Notes under the pieces: generated by a model
Database searches by the model: none
What the model was told of the DNA's origin: nothing
Seen by the model: the letters and a program-made list of their open reading frames with translations, nothing else
In this document: piece after piece, positions 30,798 through 42,357 of the stretch
Position numbering within the stretch: the stretch's first letter is position 1
Layout: each line of letters starts with the position of its first letter
Made by a program: the position numbers and the translations under genes
Origin: Anagrus nilaparvatae
Taxonomy: Eukaryota > Arthropoda > Insecta > Hymenoptera > Mymaridae
Length of the DNA: 64,000 nt
Assembly: GCA_022575985.1 (NCBI GenBank)
Contig: JAKSXM010000267.1
Coordinates: 47,830-111,829 of the forward strand
Reading direction: 5' to 3'

Positions 30798-31042
30798 AAA
30801 ATGAAACTTGTATTATAATAAGATATCCTATACTGTTATAAAAATAATGTCATAAAATAATGTGCTTTGATAATTATCAAGTCAATGATAATAAATTTAT
30901 GGTTGTAATAATCAGACCGATATTTGATAATAATTATAAAAACCATAAATTCTTATTATCATTATAGCTTGATAAATATCAAAGCTCATTAAATTATGAC
31001 ATTATTTGTATAACAGTATACAGTATAAAAGTTTCATTTTTG
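30798..31042. mobile_element. ~245-bp palindromic MITE
   Basis: AAATGAAACTTGTATTATAA at the left corresponds to the complement of GTATAAAAGTTTCATTTTT. The inner arms AATGATAATAAATTTATGG and CCATAAATTCTTATTATC pair around a short centre that includes CAGACCG. No coding content. Confidence 0.7.
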
Positions 31043-32360
31043 ATGCAAAACTTAATACCTTTTAATTTAAGATAATATTAAAAAATTTTAATATTTAAAA
31101 TAAAACTATACCTATTGCAATCTAATAAAAGCAAATATTTAGAAATTAGTCAAAATATCATTAATATTCCTGTACCTGGCAAAAAAACAAAAATTGGGCA
31201 AAAAAATGTAATTCAATAGTCAACAAAATAAAATGTATTTTTAAATTATGATATAGGTAATATATGTTGCATATTGCATATTGCATATATGATAAGGGAA
31301 GTAAAAAATTTTTATGAAAAACAAACACGGCCCACACATGGCCCAGAACCATTCTTTTTTTTTGCTCCCTTGGTTAAAAATGTACTATTAATAATAACAA
31401 TATAGCGACTTTTTTCAAATAATATAATATTCAAAAAATTTTAATTTAACATCGAAAATAAAATATAATAATAATAATAATATGTAAGTATTTTAAAACC
31501 AGTAATTTTCATCTGGTCATTAAAAAAAAGATAAAAAAATTTAGAATAAAAAAAAAATTTTTATTTTATTTTTTAAATTTTTGTGAAAAGAAAATTTTTT
31601 TTTGATTGCTATAAATCAATCGATGATAAAATAAATAAAAATAAATAAAAATAAATAAAATAAATAAAAAAATAAAAAAATAAATACTTGATTTCGTCTT
31701 CATGGCTAAAATTAAAAACCGGTATTATATAATTTAGATCTACCATTGAGATATCTCGATGAGATCAACCCCTATTTATTTTATCTGTTTACTCGAAATT
31801 ACAAATTACAGCACGCGCACACGCGTAAATATTTTATTAAAAGTCACAGCGGGGTTCACCTTATTGTCTCCAAAACACTTTCTTTTTTTTTTTTTTTGGA
31901 AGATCAAAGACTTATAATACCTACCTATAATATACCTCAGTATTATTTTAGAAAATAATTTTTTATTTCAGTTATATCAGTAAAAAAACTATCAGGGATT
32001 TAGATAAAAAAAATTCTTTGCAAGTGCATAAAATGCATTTTTTACAATCTTTTACTTCAAAAAAATTCAATTTACACAATAATTAGAACTCTTCAACTTG
32101 TTGATTCTTGATTTTTGGTGTATAGACACTTAAGTTAATTAATTAACACTTTAACTGCAGTTAACTGCATGCAGTCAAATTCATTGAAAATTTGCGAGTA
32201 ATATATATAGTAAATCAATGCTGCCTGCACCTGCTCTTTACAAGTGAATTAAAATTTTATTTAGAAATAATATTAATGTGTACGTATAATGTAAATCTTG
32301 TTTATTGTAATTGCCCTTAAATCAAAAAGTCATGCATCAGTTTTAAATATTTTATTTATA

Positions 32361-32513
32361 TTTGAATAAAAAATATTTTGACCAAGAGAGATAGTAAATA
32401 ATTCACAATTTATTTATTTGAAAATATTTGCAGTATAATAAATAATACACAATTAATTTATTTGTAAATATTATTTATTGGCCCTCTTGGTCAAAAATAT
32501 TTTTTATTCAAAT
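32361..32513. mobile_element. ~153-bp palindromic MITE
   Basis: TTTGAATAAAAAATATTTTG then ACCAAGAGAG at the left is matched by CCTCTTGGTCAAAAATATTT then TTTATTCAAA at the right. The centre is AATAAAT-rich. Confidence 0.7.
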
Positions 32514-33119
32514 TTAATTTTTAATTATTGGAAAAAGATTCAACATAAATATTTTATTTGTATTTATTTAATTAAATATAAAACCATTTATGACCAATGA
32601 GATGCCCGCATCTAAAATGCATGCGTTATTTTTTCCTCTAAAATAGCTGTTACGTGATAGAATTAAAAAAAAATAAATAAATTTAGGGGTCATATACATT
32701 ATACAATATTCTTGTAAAATATTTAAATTAAAATATATATTTAATAACATAATGTTGTCGACAAATTTTTAAATAAAAAAGTATACTTTACACACGCGTC
32801 TTATAATATTAAGATATTTTATCTTATAATATTAGGATATTTGTATACCTTTACTTTAATAATACATACCTATATAAAACGGATGTTAGCTTTTGTCAAA
32901 GATACTATCTTTGGCTTTTTATAAAATAAAAATAAATAGAAAATTTATTAGGTCTTTGTATTATTTATTTTTAAATATATTCTCACGCGCGTCCAAAATA
33001 AGTAAGAAAAATTTTTCCAAAAAAATATTTAAGTGTTTTCTAAATAAATAGCATGATATTTTAATTAAACTTTATTTAACTACCTTTTTTTTTTAAAAAT
33101 AAATATAGATTATTTTTAC

Positions 33120-33179
33120 CCCATGTTGTGCTGACCATCAATGTTCAAAAGATTTTCTATTGAAATTGTCCCAGAAATT
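33120..33179 (-). CDS. Candidate 60-nt exon, isolated
   Basis: On the minus strand a TATAATAG acceptor is followed by one base, 19 codons reading ISGTISIENLLNIDGQHNM, two bases and a GTAAAA donor. The balanced composition and symmetric phase are suggestive, but no neighbouring exon was found and chance is possible. Confidence 0.25.
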
Positions 33180-33704
33180 CTATTATAAAAATAATATTGT
33201 TTAAATTTTTTTGGGAATCCCAAAAAAAATAATATGATCACAAAATCTTAGTAAAATCTTAGTATATTAACAATTTTTAACAACATTTCTCGATTTTTTT
33301 TTGTGAATTCGCAAGAAAAATTGATAATTTACAATTTTTTTCTCGAAAATTTACAAAAAATAGTTGTGAATTTACAAATTTTTTTGTAAATTCAAAAAAA
33401 AAAAAAAAATCAAAAATTTTGGAATTTTTCGATAATATATTAAATTTAGTTAATTTACGATTTTTATCGAATATTTACAAATTTTTTTGAAAATTTATTA
33501 ATTTTTCGAAAGTATTCTATTTTTTTTTTGTTAATCTAAGAAAGTTACTTTTTACAGCGTGTATTAAAGAAAATTATTTATAAGAAAAAACTTATGACCG
33601 GTTTGTGTAACTACACAACCAACGAGCATGGAACATGTTCACTAATAACTAACACTGATAATAAAGTATCTATTCTGTTCATAATATCAATATTTATATC
33701 CAAG
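33180..33704. other. AT-rich DNA with self-complementary A/T runs
   Basis: Repeated words such as TTTACAAATTTTTTTG and TCGAATATTTACAAA and long A/T runs; no coding or defined element. Confidence 0.4.
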
Positions 33705-33990
33705 TATTTCTGCACTAAAGTTCTTTAGAGACTTCTGCACCAAAGGTCTTTAGGGACTTCTGCACCCTAGGTACTTCTGCACCAAAGGTCTTTAGGGACT
33801 TCTGCACCATAGGTCCCTAGGTACTTCTGCACCAATGCTCCCTAGGTACTTCTGGACCAAAGGTCTTTAGAGACTTCTGCACCCTAGGTACTTCTGCACC
33901 AAAGGTCTTTAGGGACTTCTGCACCATAGGTCCCTAGGTACTTCTGCACCAATGCTCCCTAGGTACTTCTGCACCAAAGGTCCCTAAATC
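33705..33990 (+). repeat. 117-bp higher-order satellite (ACTTCTGCACC)
   Basis: Short units built on GGTACTTCTGCACC alternate AAAGGTCTTTAG, ATAGGTCCCTAG and ATGCTCCCTAG linkers. The whole pattern repeats with a 117-bp period (CTTCTGCACCCTAGG at 33757 and 33874). CCTAGG sites recur through it. Poly-C runs follow at 34009-34065. Confidence 0.85.
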
Positions 33991-35984
33991 GAAAATATTC
34001 TAAGTCCCATTTGACCCCCCCCCCCCCTTAAAAAGGACAAATTTGACCCCCCCCCCCCCCCCTTAATTTTCCAGTTCTGAAGTACCCCCCCTCCCTATAA
34101 ACATGTTCCATGTTAATATATTTTTGTTTATTAGACATACACGAATCCTATGTGTATACAAAAATGTCCATCTACAAAATTTTATAATTTTGAATTAACT
34201 TTTTTTTTATTAACCATTAAAAATTAAATTATGTTATTAAATAATGGTTAATAGAAAAAAAGATACAAAATTATAAAATATTTTACATGGACTTTTCTTT
34301 TTTATAGGCACAGGCGCGTAGCCAGGGAAGGAGCTTGCCCCCCCCCCCCCACCCTCCACAAAAAAATTAAATATGAAAAATGTTAAAAAAAAAAAATTAT
34401 ATTTGGGTGGTTCCAGTACTTTTCGTACAGATTAGGGCGCACTCATGTCACCGATTGAGCTCAAATTTTAGGGTATAGTTTGGGGTAATAAAAAAGTCCC
34501 TCAGCCAAATTTTTAGTCTTCTAGCACCTCATGGGGCCGAAATATGGCCGTTTAAAGGTCCAAAAATAGCCTGATTTGGCCAATTTTCAAAATTACGACC
34601 ATTTCTTTGAATTTACTTCAAATTTCATCTTACTGGTCGCATTTTAACCGCTAAAGAGTCTACATTTCGTAAAAAAAATTTTTAGCCAATTCCATGGAAA
34701 ATTCAGAATAAATTATTTATGCCCTGTTAATATGCATAAAATGGTATCAATTTTAGCCAGACCAATGTCAATAATTTTTATGGATTTGAGGAATATTACA
34801 AATTTCAAAACAAAAAAAACCATGAGTAAATTTTGAAACAGATTTAATTGAATGCACAATAATTTTCTTTTGTGCAAAAAGTCTCTTATTAGGTTTTTTT
34901 GTATTAAAAATTAATAAAAATAATATTTTTTAGGGTTCAAGGTCAATTATCATATAAACAATTATTTTTCAAAAGCAATAAATAAACCAAACTTTATCAT
35001 TGATTTGCATAACGAAGGTGTTAACCCGTGTTAACCACTTGATGGATAAAATTTTGGGAGGCGGTTTGTTTACAAGCAAAACCTGCTTGTTTTTTTTTTA
35101 CTAGAACTGGCTCTTAAATCATAAAACATAAATAATAACCTCCGCTAGCAAATAAGGACAATTTCATTTTAACAATAGGCAAACTTGAATGAATTAGTTG
35201 AATTAAATTAGGTCAGAGAAATCAGTTGAATTTGAAATACTCAAATTTTTATATTTTATTATTAAAGAAATGTTTCCCTTTTACAAAAAAATATTGTTAT
35301 TTGAAACCATCTAAATGTAAATTTCATAATTATTAATTTTATTTAGATTTTCTTTACTGCTATTAAATTAAAATTAAAATTTTTAATAATAAACATTTTA
35401 AAAAAAAATTCAAGTGTATATAGCTACATATTTTATTGCGCGCGAATATTTTTTCATCTTCTTTTTGCAGAGAAGCCGTTTATAGCATAATGGAATTAAG
35501 CTGCCTAACAGGAATCGGTGGTACTGGAATCTTTTTTGTATTGCTATCATTGTCTGCTGCACGTGCAAAGGAAAAATATTTCCAAAAAGATACCAGTACC
35601 AACCGATTCAAGTTTCTAGTACCTAATATGAATTTTTGGCCAATATTCAAGTTTGCCTTGGCTCAATTTACTCAAATTTATAGTAAGAAAATTTAAGTGA
35701 ATTTCATGTCAAAAATTTCTCTATACTTTATCCTTATAAATAAAGCTACAAAATAGTAAAAAATTATTTTTTTTCCAAATTTTTTAAATCAATTGTCCAA
35801 AAAAAGCCCAAAAATTAATACTTGCGTCATTTTAAGCAAAAAAATAATATCTCTTGTTTTTTTAGCTAATTATGGGAGACTAAAGCCCTTGTTGCTGGGA
35901 AGTCACGATGCAGAATACAAACCCATTAAAATAATAAGTGCATTTTTTGAACTACCAAATAAAATACTAACATTTATTTTTTTT
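33991..35984. other. Intergenic with poly-C tracts and element fragments
   Basis: Two long C runs (34009-34065) precede a CAGGCGCGTAGCCAGG end at 34311, with poly-C to ~34350. This is the end type seen at 4746 and 43129, but no right end was found. At 34480-34690 lies a segment also found at 59143-59370. Remaining DNA is AT-rich; the small frames at 35436-35696 and 35793-36098 show no family features. Confidence 0.5.
34480..34690 (+). repeat. Interspersed repeat shared with 59143-59370
   Basis: Both copies contain AAAAAGTCCCTCAGCCAAA, CACCTCATGGGGCC or a close variant, GTTTAAAGGTCCAAAAATAG and TTTGAATTTACT in the same order, with scattered substitutions. Confidence 0.75.
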
Positions 35985-36409
35985 CAAGGGGCGGTCCACT
36001 CAGACCACAGTGATTGTGCGCCTGGTGTGCGTCTGGAGTGCGAACAGTGTGCGACCAGTGTGCGCCAAATTTGTGAATCATTCTGGAAGCGCTGCTAATG
36101 CTTCAAATTGATTTAATAGGAAGGGAACAATTTGTTTTATCAAAAAAACCTCCCGCGCACCCTCTTTTTAATCTTATAAGGCTTTTGTAGGACTTCCGAA
36201 AGATGCAAATATTTTTATTTTATTTATAAGATTAAAAAGAGAGTGCGCGGGAGGTTTTTTTTTGATAAAACATGTTGTTCCCTACCTATTAAATCAATTT
36301 GAAGTATTAGCAGCGCTTCCAGAATGATTCGCAAATTTGGCGCACACTGGTCGCACTCCAGGCGCACACCAGGCGAACAATTACTGTGCTCTGAGTGGAC
36401 CGCCCCTTG
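35985..36409. mobile_element. 425-bp GC-richer palindromic MITE
   Basis: CAAGGGGCGGTCCACTCAGA at the left is the complement of the right end (GAGTGGACCGCCCCTTG). The arms run ~190 bp (GTGTGCGCCAAATTTGTGAA, CATTCTGGAAGCGCTGCTAA, ACCTCCCGCGCACCCTC) to a short AT-rich loop. TGCGC/GGCGC words in the outer arm form a mini-tandem. No transposase. Confidence 0.8.
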
Positions 36410-38003
36410 TTTTTTTTTTAATTACATTAAAATAAATTTTTTAAATGGGATGTTCAAAATATATATGTAATTTGAAAAGATTTTTTCGTAATTTTTTTAA
36501 TGTGTATAAATATGTTTTAATAAATGAAGGTCTGAAGAAGTTCTCGTCAAATTGAGAACGAAATATTGACAAGAGAGAAAATCAAAGTTTTTTGAATTTT
36601 CCCTTATAATTTCTCCAGCAAGGTTGATTTAAACTCAACTAAAGTAAAAATGCGTCAACTTTAGACTATATTGGGGCTTTAAAAATAAAAAAAAAAAAAA
36701 ATAATTTTCTTCTGAAGAAAAAGTAAAATTTCTCAAAAATTAAACATATTCAATTCTCTCTGTTTAAGAGTTTCTTTGATTTTTCTTCAAGACATTTAAT
36801 AAGTGATTATAGGTAGAGTATAGTTCAAGTTAAAAAAAAAAAACCCATTTCAAATAAGGTGCGTTATGAGTTGCATATATGGCTCATTATCGTTTTTTTT
36901 GCAAAAGTGAAGCACGTTCCTGAGTACCAGATGCATTAATTAAAAAAATTTTTTTTTTTTAATTTCAATAAGTTTTTGATGGTACACCATAAAAATCAAC
37001 ATAATTTAATGTTTTAACTACTATAAAACATAAAAATATAGCAAAAAAGCCTTTACCGTTCCCTGTCACAAAAGAGATTCCTATACTTTGAGTATCTGTC
37101 ACTCACACCTATCAATTAATTTTTAAAAATTTTTATTTGGGGATTACTTGCTGTATCATAAGGTTAAACTTTTTCCATACAGAAAAAATTTAAACTTACT
37201 TTTCTTAATTATTACAAGGGTGAGAAGGTGTGTCACACGATTTTACAAAATGTGTACGTAAAACGTATTTTATTTATATTAAATTTGATTTCTCTTCATA
37301 AAAACATTTTTAAAACCTCTAAATCGCATAAATGACAACTTAAATACATAAAAAATAAATTCTCACACCAAGAGCACTTTAAGAGATCGTTAAATAGGAA
37401 AACAAAATCATTTATTAATTATAATTATTAAGTTCAGAAATCACGAAGGGACAAAAAAAAAGCCTTTACCGTACCCCAATGGATCTCCGATTAAGAAGCG
37501 TTGTAATTAAAATATAAAAAACTTAGCAAGTTTCAATCATAAAAATACTTTACTTTCCAAACGGAAAAGTTTTTTTGTTCATTTGTCTACGAATTATTTT
37601 GATTTTCCTATAAAAAAGCCTTTACCGTTCCTGCCTTTACCGTTCCTCTTTTTTGATAAAATTATTAAATATTTTTAAAATTTACTTCCAAAACTCGTTT
37701 TTTTAGTACGAATTATTCAAAAATATATGATATTGTTCTCTAAAACACATAAAGCCTAGATTCATATATTAAGGCCGTATGTAACGATTTTGGTTTTTAA
37801 TGGTTTTAAGCGGTTTTTACCTTATAATTATCAAGAAACATAATAAATTGATGTAAAAGGTTCGTTATGGTGATTTTTATGCAATACTGAATAACTATTG
37901 GTGAAAAAAGTCTAAAAAGCCTTGTTTGGACTTTAAAAAAGGAATTTTTTATTTTTTTTTTTTGAATAAGCTATTTTTTCAAAAAAAATGAAAACGAGCC
38001 ATA
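36410..38003. other. AT-rich intergenic DNA
   Basis: The phrase AAAGCCTTTACCGTTCC recurs at about 37045, 37460, 37615 and 37630, a loose direct repeat. 37780-37890 matches 59860-59990 in reverse complement (landmarks TTGATGTAAAAGGTTCG and ACTATTGGTGAAA). 36525-36600 resembles 28125-28175. No coding signal. Confidence 0.5.
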
Positions 38004-38006
38004 TAA

Positions 38007-38437
38007 GGGTGAATTTAGATGGGCTTCTTATCTTCCTACTTCTTATGCATTTTAGCCCGCTAAAATTTGAATTTAATTTCTTTTTTTGCGAAAATTGCAT
38101 CATAAAATTAAAATATATTGTTAAAAAATGTTTTGCAAAGTGTAGCCTTAAAACAACAATAAAAGCATAATTTTTTATTAATAATGACAAATAAAATCAT
38201 TTATTTAAAATTACTTAAACACATAACCTAACTTTCTGCTATTCTGTTAATTACGTTAAAACTTATAAAAAAATTAATTTTAATGATTTATTTGATTAAT
38301 TATTAACTTAAAATTAAATAATAAACATTTTTCTATGGGAAAATTAGGAAAATTGGAAAATTTAATAAAACTAGTTTAAATTTTAGCGCTAAAAAGCATA
38401 AGAAGTAGGAAGATAAGAAGCCCATCTAAATTCACCC
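38007..38437. mobile_element. Harbinger-type MITE with TAA duplication
   Basis: GGGTGAATTTAGATGGGCTT at the left and its exact complement (ending AAATTCACCC) at the right form terminal repeats of ~60 bp (through CTTCCTACTTCTTATGC). TAA directly flanks both ends (38004-38006 and 38438-38440). A 3-bp TWA duplication with GG-starting ends is the signature of PIF/Harbinger elements. The interior is AT-rich without transposase. Confidence 0.75.
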
Positions 38438-38440
38438 TAA

Positions 38441-39298
38441 AAGACATATTTATTAACAATGAAAAAAATCCCTAAGCTTGAATAAATAAAATTGGGCTTA
38501 GAATTCTAAAAATTTTATTCTACCACAAGTTTTTTTATAATCTTTAATACTTTAAATTGTATAAGCAGTCCTTCAAAACATTCTTAAGTTTTTTAACATA
38601 TACGATCTTTTATGGTCAAACCTCAAACCCAAACTATTAATGTTAAGAAATTAGTAGAAAAAAAATTAAAATAATTTTTAATATTTAATTAAATTAATCT
38701 TATTATTGTTAAATAATTTGGGATCAATATTTTCGATAACAGTCGAATCCCAAGTTATATATTATATAAGTAAATATCAAGATAGTAAACTAAAAATATT
38801 TAAAACAAGCGCCCTATATACTTCCAAGTCTTTTGAAAGATGGGCAGTAGTATGTACATCAAAAAATGAAGTTTAAAAATTGCGCCACAAAATCATATGA
38901 CTTACATGAGTTACATTTTGTTTATAGGTACATAACCTATAAAATAGTGAATATTAGGAGAGATAACACGTGTTTTGAATAGTGTTTGATATTTTTTATT
39001 TTCATATTACTAAGTTATTAAATGTATTATATAATTTTTGTTTAAATTCTAAGCCATCCTAAATCTGGACTATTAAATTACAACCTTTCTCATTTTTGTT
39101 TAATTACAAGATTAAATTGGAGAAATTTATTAAAACGTAAGCAATATATTACTTTATTATTAATCTTATTTCTTAAAAAAAGCATTATAAAACATAAAAG
39201 TTTGTTTATTTTAGAGAAGTACATTTTTAAGGAGATTAGATTAAATGCTGTGTGTATTTTGTACGTCCAAATTTTCTAATTAAGTTATAAACTTTGTA
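38441..39298. other. AT-rich DNA upstream of the HARBI1-like pseudogene
   Basis: No terminal repeat of the autonomous element or promoter motif could be identified with confidence. Confidence 0.4.
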
Positions 39299-39602
39299 AT
39301 GGCTTTACCATTTTTTGGAGTTTTGGAGCTTTTTGAAGCTGAAGAAGAAGCAAGACAAAGAAATATAAGGCAGATGCGTATAGATAGAAGAATATTAAGG
39401 GACTTTAGAAATCCTTTTCACTTAGAAGAGGAATATTTTCGAAGAACTTATAGGTAGAATATACATATTAAATTATAAACATGATTTTAAATGAAATAAA
39501 TAGTTGTCTTGCATTATTTAAATTAAGTATCCATTATTTTATTTCAGGATTTCTACGTATTTAGCACTTAATCTAGCAGTGTTTTTTTTAAGGAAATTTT
39601 AG

Positions 39603-40214
39603 AACTGCACAAATAACAAAAAGGGGAGGGGAAATGGAAAAAAGAGAGGGGAATACTAATTTTGATTATTTATTTACAAAATATTATCTCTTTAAATTTT
39701 GAAAAAGTACCTCAAAAATTACTTTTTATTAAATTTATTGAACATGTAAATGGGTCAATATTTGTGAAGTGCATACAGTTTAGTTTTTCGAGTCTCAGAA
39801 TGTATTCCAAAGTATGTTTGGTCGAAAGTATATATAAAAAAAATAATTTTTCTGTACTGCGGCCCGAAAGTACGTATTTCCCAAAGACGCGCTTTCTCGC
39901 CACAGTCGCAGAAAAATTTGGTACAATCCTCGGCCATAAACAAAGAATGACCCAAATCGCAGTTTACCAATTTACGTGCAATTTGGGCCATTCTTTATTT
40001 TTCTGGCCTAGGACCGTAATATACTATTTTCCCAATTTTTAGCTTCTTAGAGCCAAAAATTTTTTTTAGAGTCTAAAATTGAAAAATAGCGATTTCAGAG
40101 AAACTCAATAGCTTCTTAGAGCCAAAAATTTTTTTTAGAGTCTAAAATTGAAAAATAGCGATTTCAGAGAAACTCAATCTAGTAAATTTACTTTATAATA
40201 GACTCATTGGATTC
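39603..40214. repeat. Insertion within the HARBI1-like pseudogene
   Basis: About 600 bp of non-HARBI1 sequence separates two consecutive parts of the nuclease. It contains an inverted repeat (CCTCGGCCATAAACAAAGAA against TTCTTTATTTTTCTGGCCTA; AACTGCGATTTGGG-type words) at 39915-40015. The three open frames here (39662-40042 and two on the minus strand) are by-products. Confidence 0.55.
40040..40177 (+). repeat. Perfect 69-bp tandem duplication
   Basis: TAGCTTCTTAGAGCCAAAAA through TTTCAGAGAAACTCAA occurs twice in succession without a visible difference. The last 15 bp (TTCAGAGAAACTCAA) recur once more at ~40212-40226, at the start of the next HARBI1-like exon. This points to a recent slippage or repair event at the insertion edge. 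Confidence 0.8.
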
Positions 40215-41376
40215 AGAGAAACTCAAATACCCGTACACTTGCAAGTATTATTAACCATTAGGTTCTTGGCTTCAGGAACCTATCAGTGGGATTTAGCCCA
40301 CTTTGTTGGGGCATCCTGTAAGTCAGACAACTGTTAGTAAATACATTAATAGAGTTATAAGAGCTTTGGATCTTTAAGAGATGACTTAATAAAATTTCCC
40401 AATACAGCAGAAGAACGACAAAGAATAAGTGAAAGGTAAAAATGAAATTGTTAATATGTGTGAACGTACTTGATTTAAATATTTTTATGATTTAGCTTCA
40501 GAAGAACGATTCGAATTAATAAAATTATTGGCTTAATTGACTGTTTTGTGGTGAAATTTAAAAGGCCCAAAGATAACGAAGAAAATTATTTTCATTATAA
40601 ACATAAACATTCAATGAATGTAACAAGTAGTAAGTGTCGATTAATTACTCTACTTTTATAAAATTAAATATTTCAAAAATAACAATGTCAATAAAATTTT
40701 TCAGGTTAGTGACAATGAGTATATTATAAGAAGCTTGAGAATATGTCCAGGTAGCAATAATGACAAGCATATTTGGAATTTCAGTGATGCAAAAATGTAC
40801 ATGCATTATCTCAGGGAAAACAACGAAATTGTGGAGCAGGAAGGAAGATTATATTTAATTGGTAATAAATATTAACCTCTCGAAAGATGTGACTGTATGT
40901 AGAAAAAAATTTTTAAATATAAAAAATTATTTTTAGGTGATAGTGGGTACAATCCAGAAATTGGGGTTATTGACACCGATAGTACTAGCACCTGATAACT
41001 CACCAGAATCAATTTACACTCAAGAAATAGTACAAACTAGGTGCATGGTGGAGAGGGCTTTTCGGCATCTTATCAAATGCTTGTAGAAGCATCTCTAGGC
41101 AGCGTACTTTATGCTATAAACCTGAGAAAGTTGCACTTATAATTCAAGCTGCTTGTCTTTTTCACAATTATAGAAAATTGAATGGGTAATTAATAATTAT
41201 TCTACAAATTTTTATTCTATAATAAATTTTAACCAGTTAACGATTAATTTTTTAGAATACCAGATGAAAATAATTTGATCAATTTATTTCATGTAAATCA
41301 AAACTTTGAACATGAGCAAGTTGAAGCCCCAGGTATACAAGAAAGAGAATATGTTTTAAATACTTATTATCGCTGA

Positions 41377-42135
41377 GATTAATTATCAGTGTAATAGAGA
41401 CTTTCAAGGACTGATTAATTATAAATTGATATCTTAGAATTATTTAAAAATTGAAATGAAAATTATTAAAATTTTTATTGAAATTCTATTGTGACAAAGA
41501 ATATTAAATAAGTATTAGATGCTTTTTTTTTTTTAATTTAAAATTTGTTAAGCAATGCATATTAATGTGTTTTATATAATAAATTAAAAATCAAAATTTA
41601 TTGAATAGAAAACTTAAATATTGTAATACAACATGGGTCTACTTATATATAATTTTAATTATTTTAATTAAAATAAATAATAAAAAATATTGTTTTATAA
41701 ATATATATGATCCATGTCAAAATTGTTACTTTGTTAATTGTTACTTTACCTTACGAATCCTAATATTTTTTAAATATTTACTTTATTTTTTACAAAAAAA
41801 AGAGAGAAATGAAATCTAAAAGAAAATTACTTTACAATTATAATTAATAAAAATCAAAAAATAAAACAACATGATCATAAAAAAAAGGTATACATTTTTT
41901 AAAGAATAAATTTACTTTATTTGAGTAAGAATAATTCTTAAAATTAAAAAAATCAGATATGCATAATTAATATAAAAAAATAAAATAAAAAAAAAACTTA
42001 AGAAAATTACTATTTAATACTATACCACAGTATATGTATACATATATTAAACATAGAATTTAAGTTTTTTAATTTAAAACTTTTTTCTTATTTTATTTTA
42101 TTTATAAAATTTTTATTTTTATTTTCATTTACCTA
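41377..42135. other. AT-rich DNA downstream of the pseudogene
   Basis: Nothing beyond homopolymer runs and a 72-codon random-looking frame (41601-41819). Confidence 0.45.
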
Positions 42136-42357
42136 CACGGCGAGGCTGCTTTGCTTGAATTTTATTTTCTGCTTGAATTTTTCAAGCATTTGCTTGAATT
42201 TTTCAAGCAAATGCTTGAATATTCAAGCAAACTGCTTGAAAATTCAAGCAAATTGCTTTAAAATTAAAGCAAATGCTTGAAAATTCAAGCAAAATGCTTG
42301 AAATTTCAAGCAATTCAAGCAACTGCTTGAATTTTCAAGCAAAGCAGCCTGGCCGTG
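42136..42357. mobile_element. 222-bp MITE with TGCTTGAA/TTCAAGCA core
   Basis: CACGGCGAGGCTGCTTTGCT at the left is matched by the complement AGCAAAGCAGCCTGGCCGTG at the right, flanked by TA on each side (42134-42135, 42358-42359). The interior consists almost wholly of alternating TGCTTGAA and TTCAAGCA words, about ten of each. A single end of the same family is at 4261. Confidence 0.8.

Larger units (their letters stand above)
29551..33119. other. Upstream and intergenic region, AT-rich
   Basis: A GC-richer patch at 29880-29965 (GTCGTCGAGATTACTAAG, AAGCGGCGCGGCGCAATG, TTGGGTTAGGTG) lies ~350 bp upstream of the long-form start and could be its promoter. Two MITEs (30798-31042, 32361-32513) are listed separately, and TAAATAAAA-type microsatellites lie at 31630-31685. 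No coding frame is supported. Confidence 0.45.
39299..41376 (+). pseudogene. HARBI1-like Harbinger nuclease pseudogene
   Basis: Seven exon pieces with retained splice sites: 39299-39453, 39548-~39602, ~40215-40435, 40496-~40630, 40705-40861, 40936-41185 and 41256-41376. Readable motifs are FEAEEEARQRNIRQMRIDRR, RDFRNPFHLEEEYFRRTYR, LLTIRFLASGTYQWDLAHF, IIGLIDC (first catalytic Asp, 40539), GDSGY (second Asp, 40938), MVERAF (Glu, 41051) and TLCYKPEKVALIIQA. The order is that of the HARBI1/PIF-Harbinger DDE nuclease family. At least four frame breaks (an ORF end near 39600, one-base shifts near 40315 and 40375, a shift near 40960, TAG near 41085) plus an insertion mark it as dead. The DDE residues are still present. 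Confidence 0.8.

Noticed and set aside
39662..40042. 126-codon open frame and two antisense frames within the HARBI1-like pseudogene
   Set aside because: They sit in a 600-bp insertion with an inverted repeat, have no family features, and interrupt the nuclease reading.
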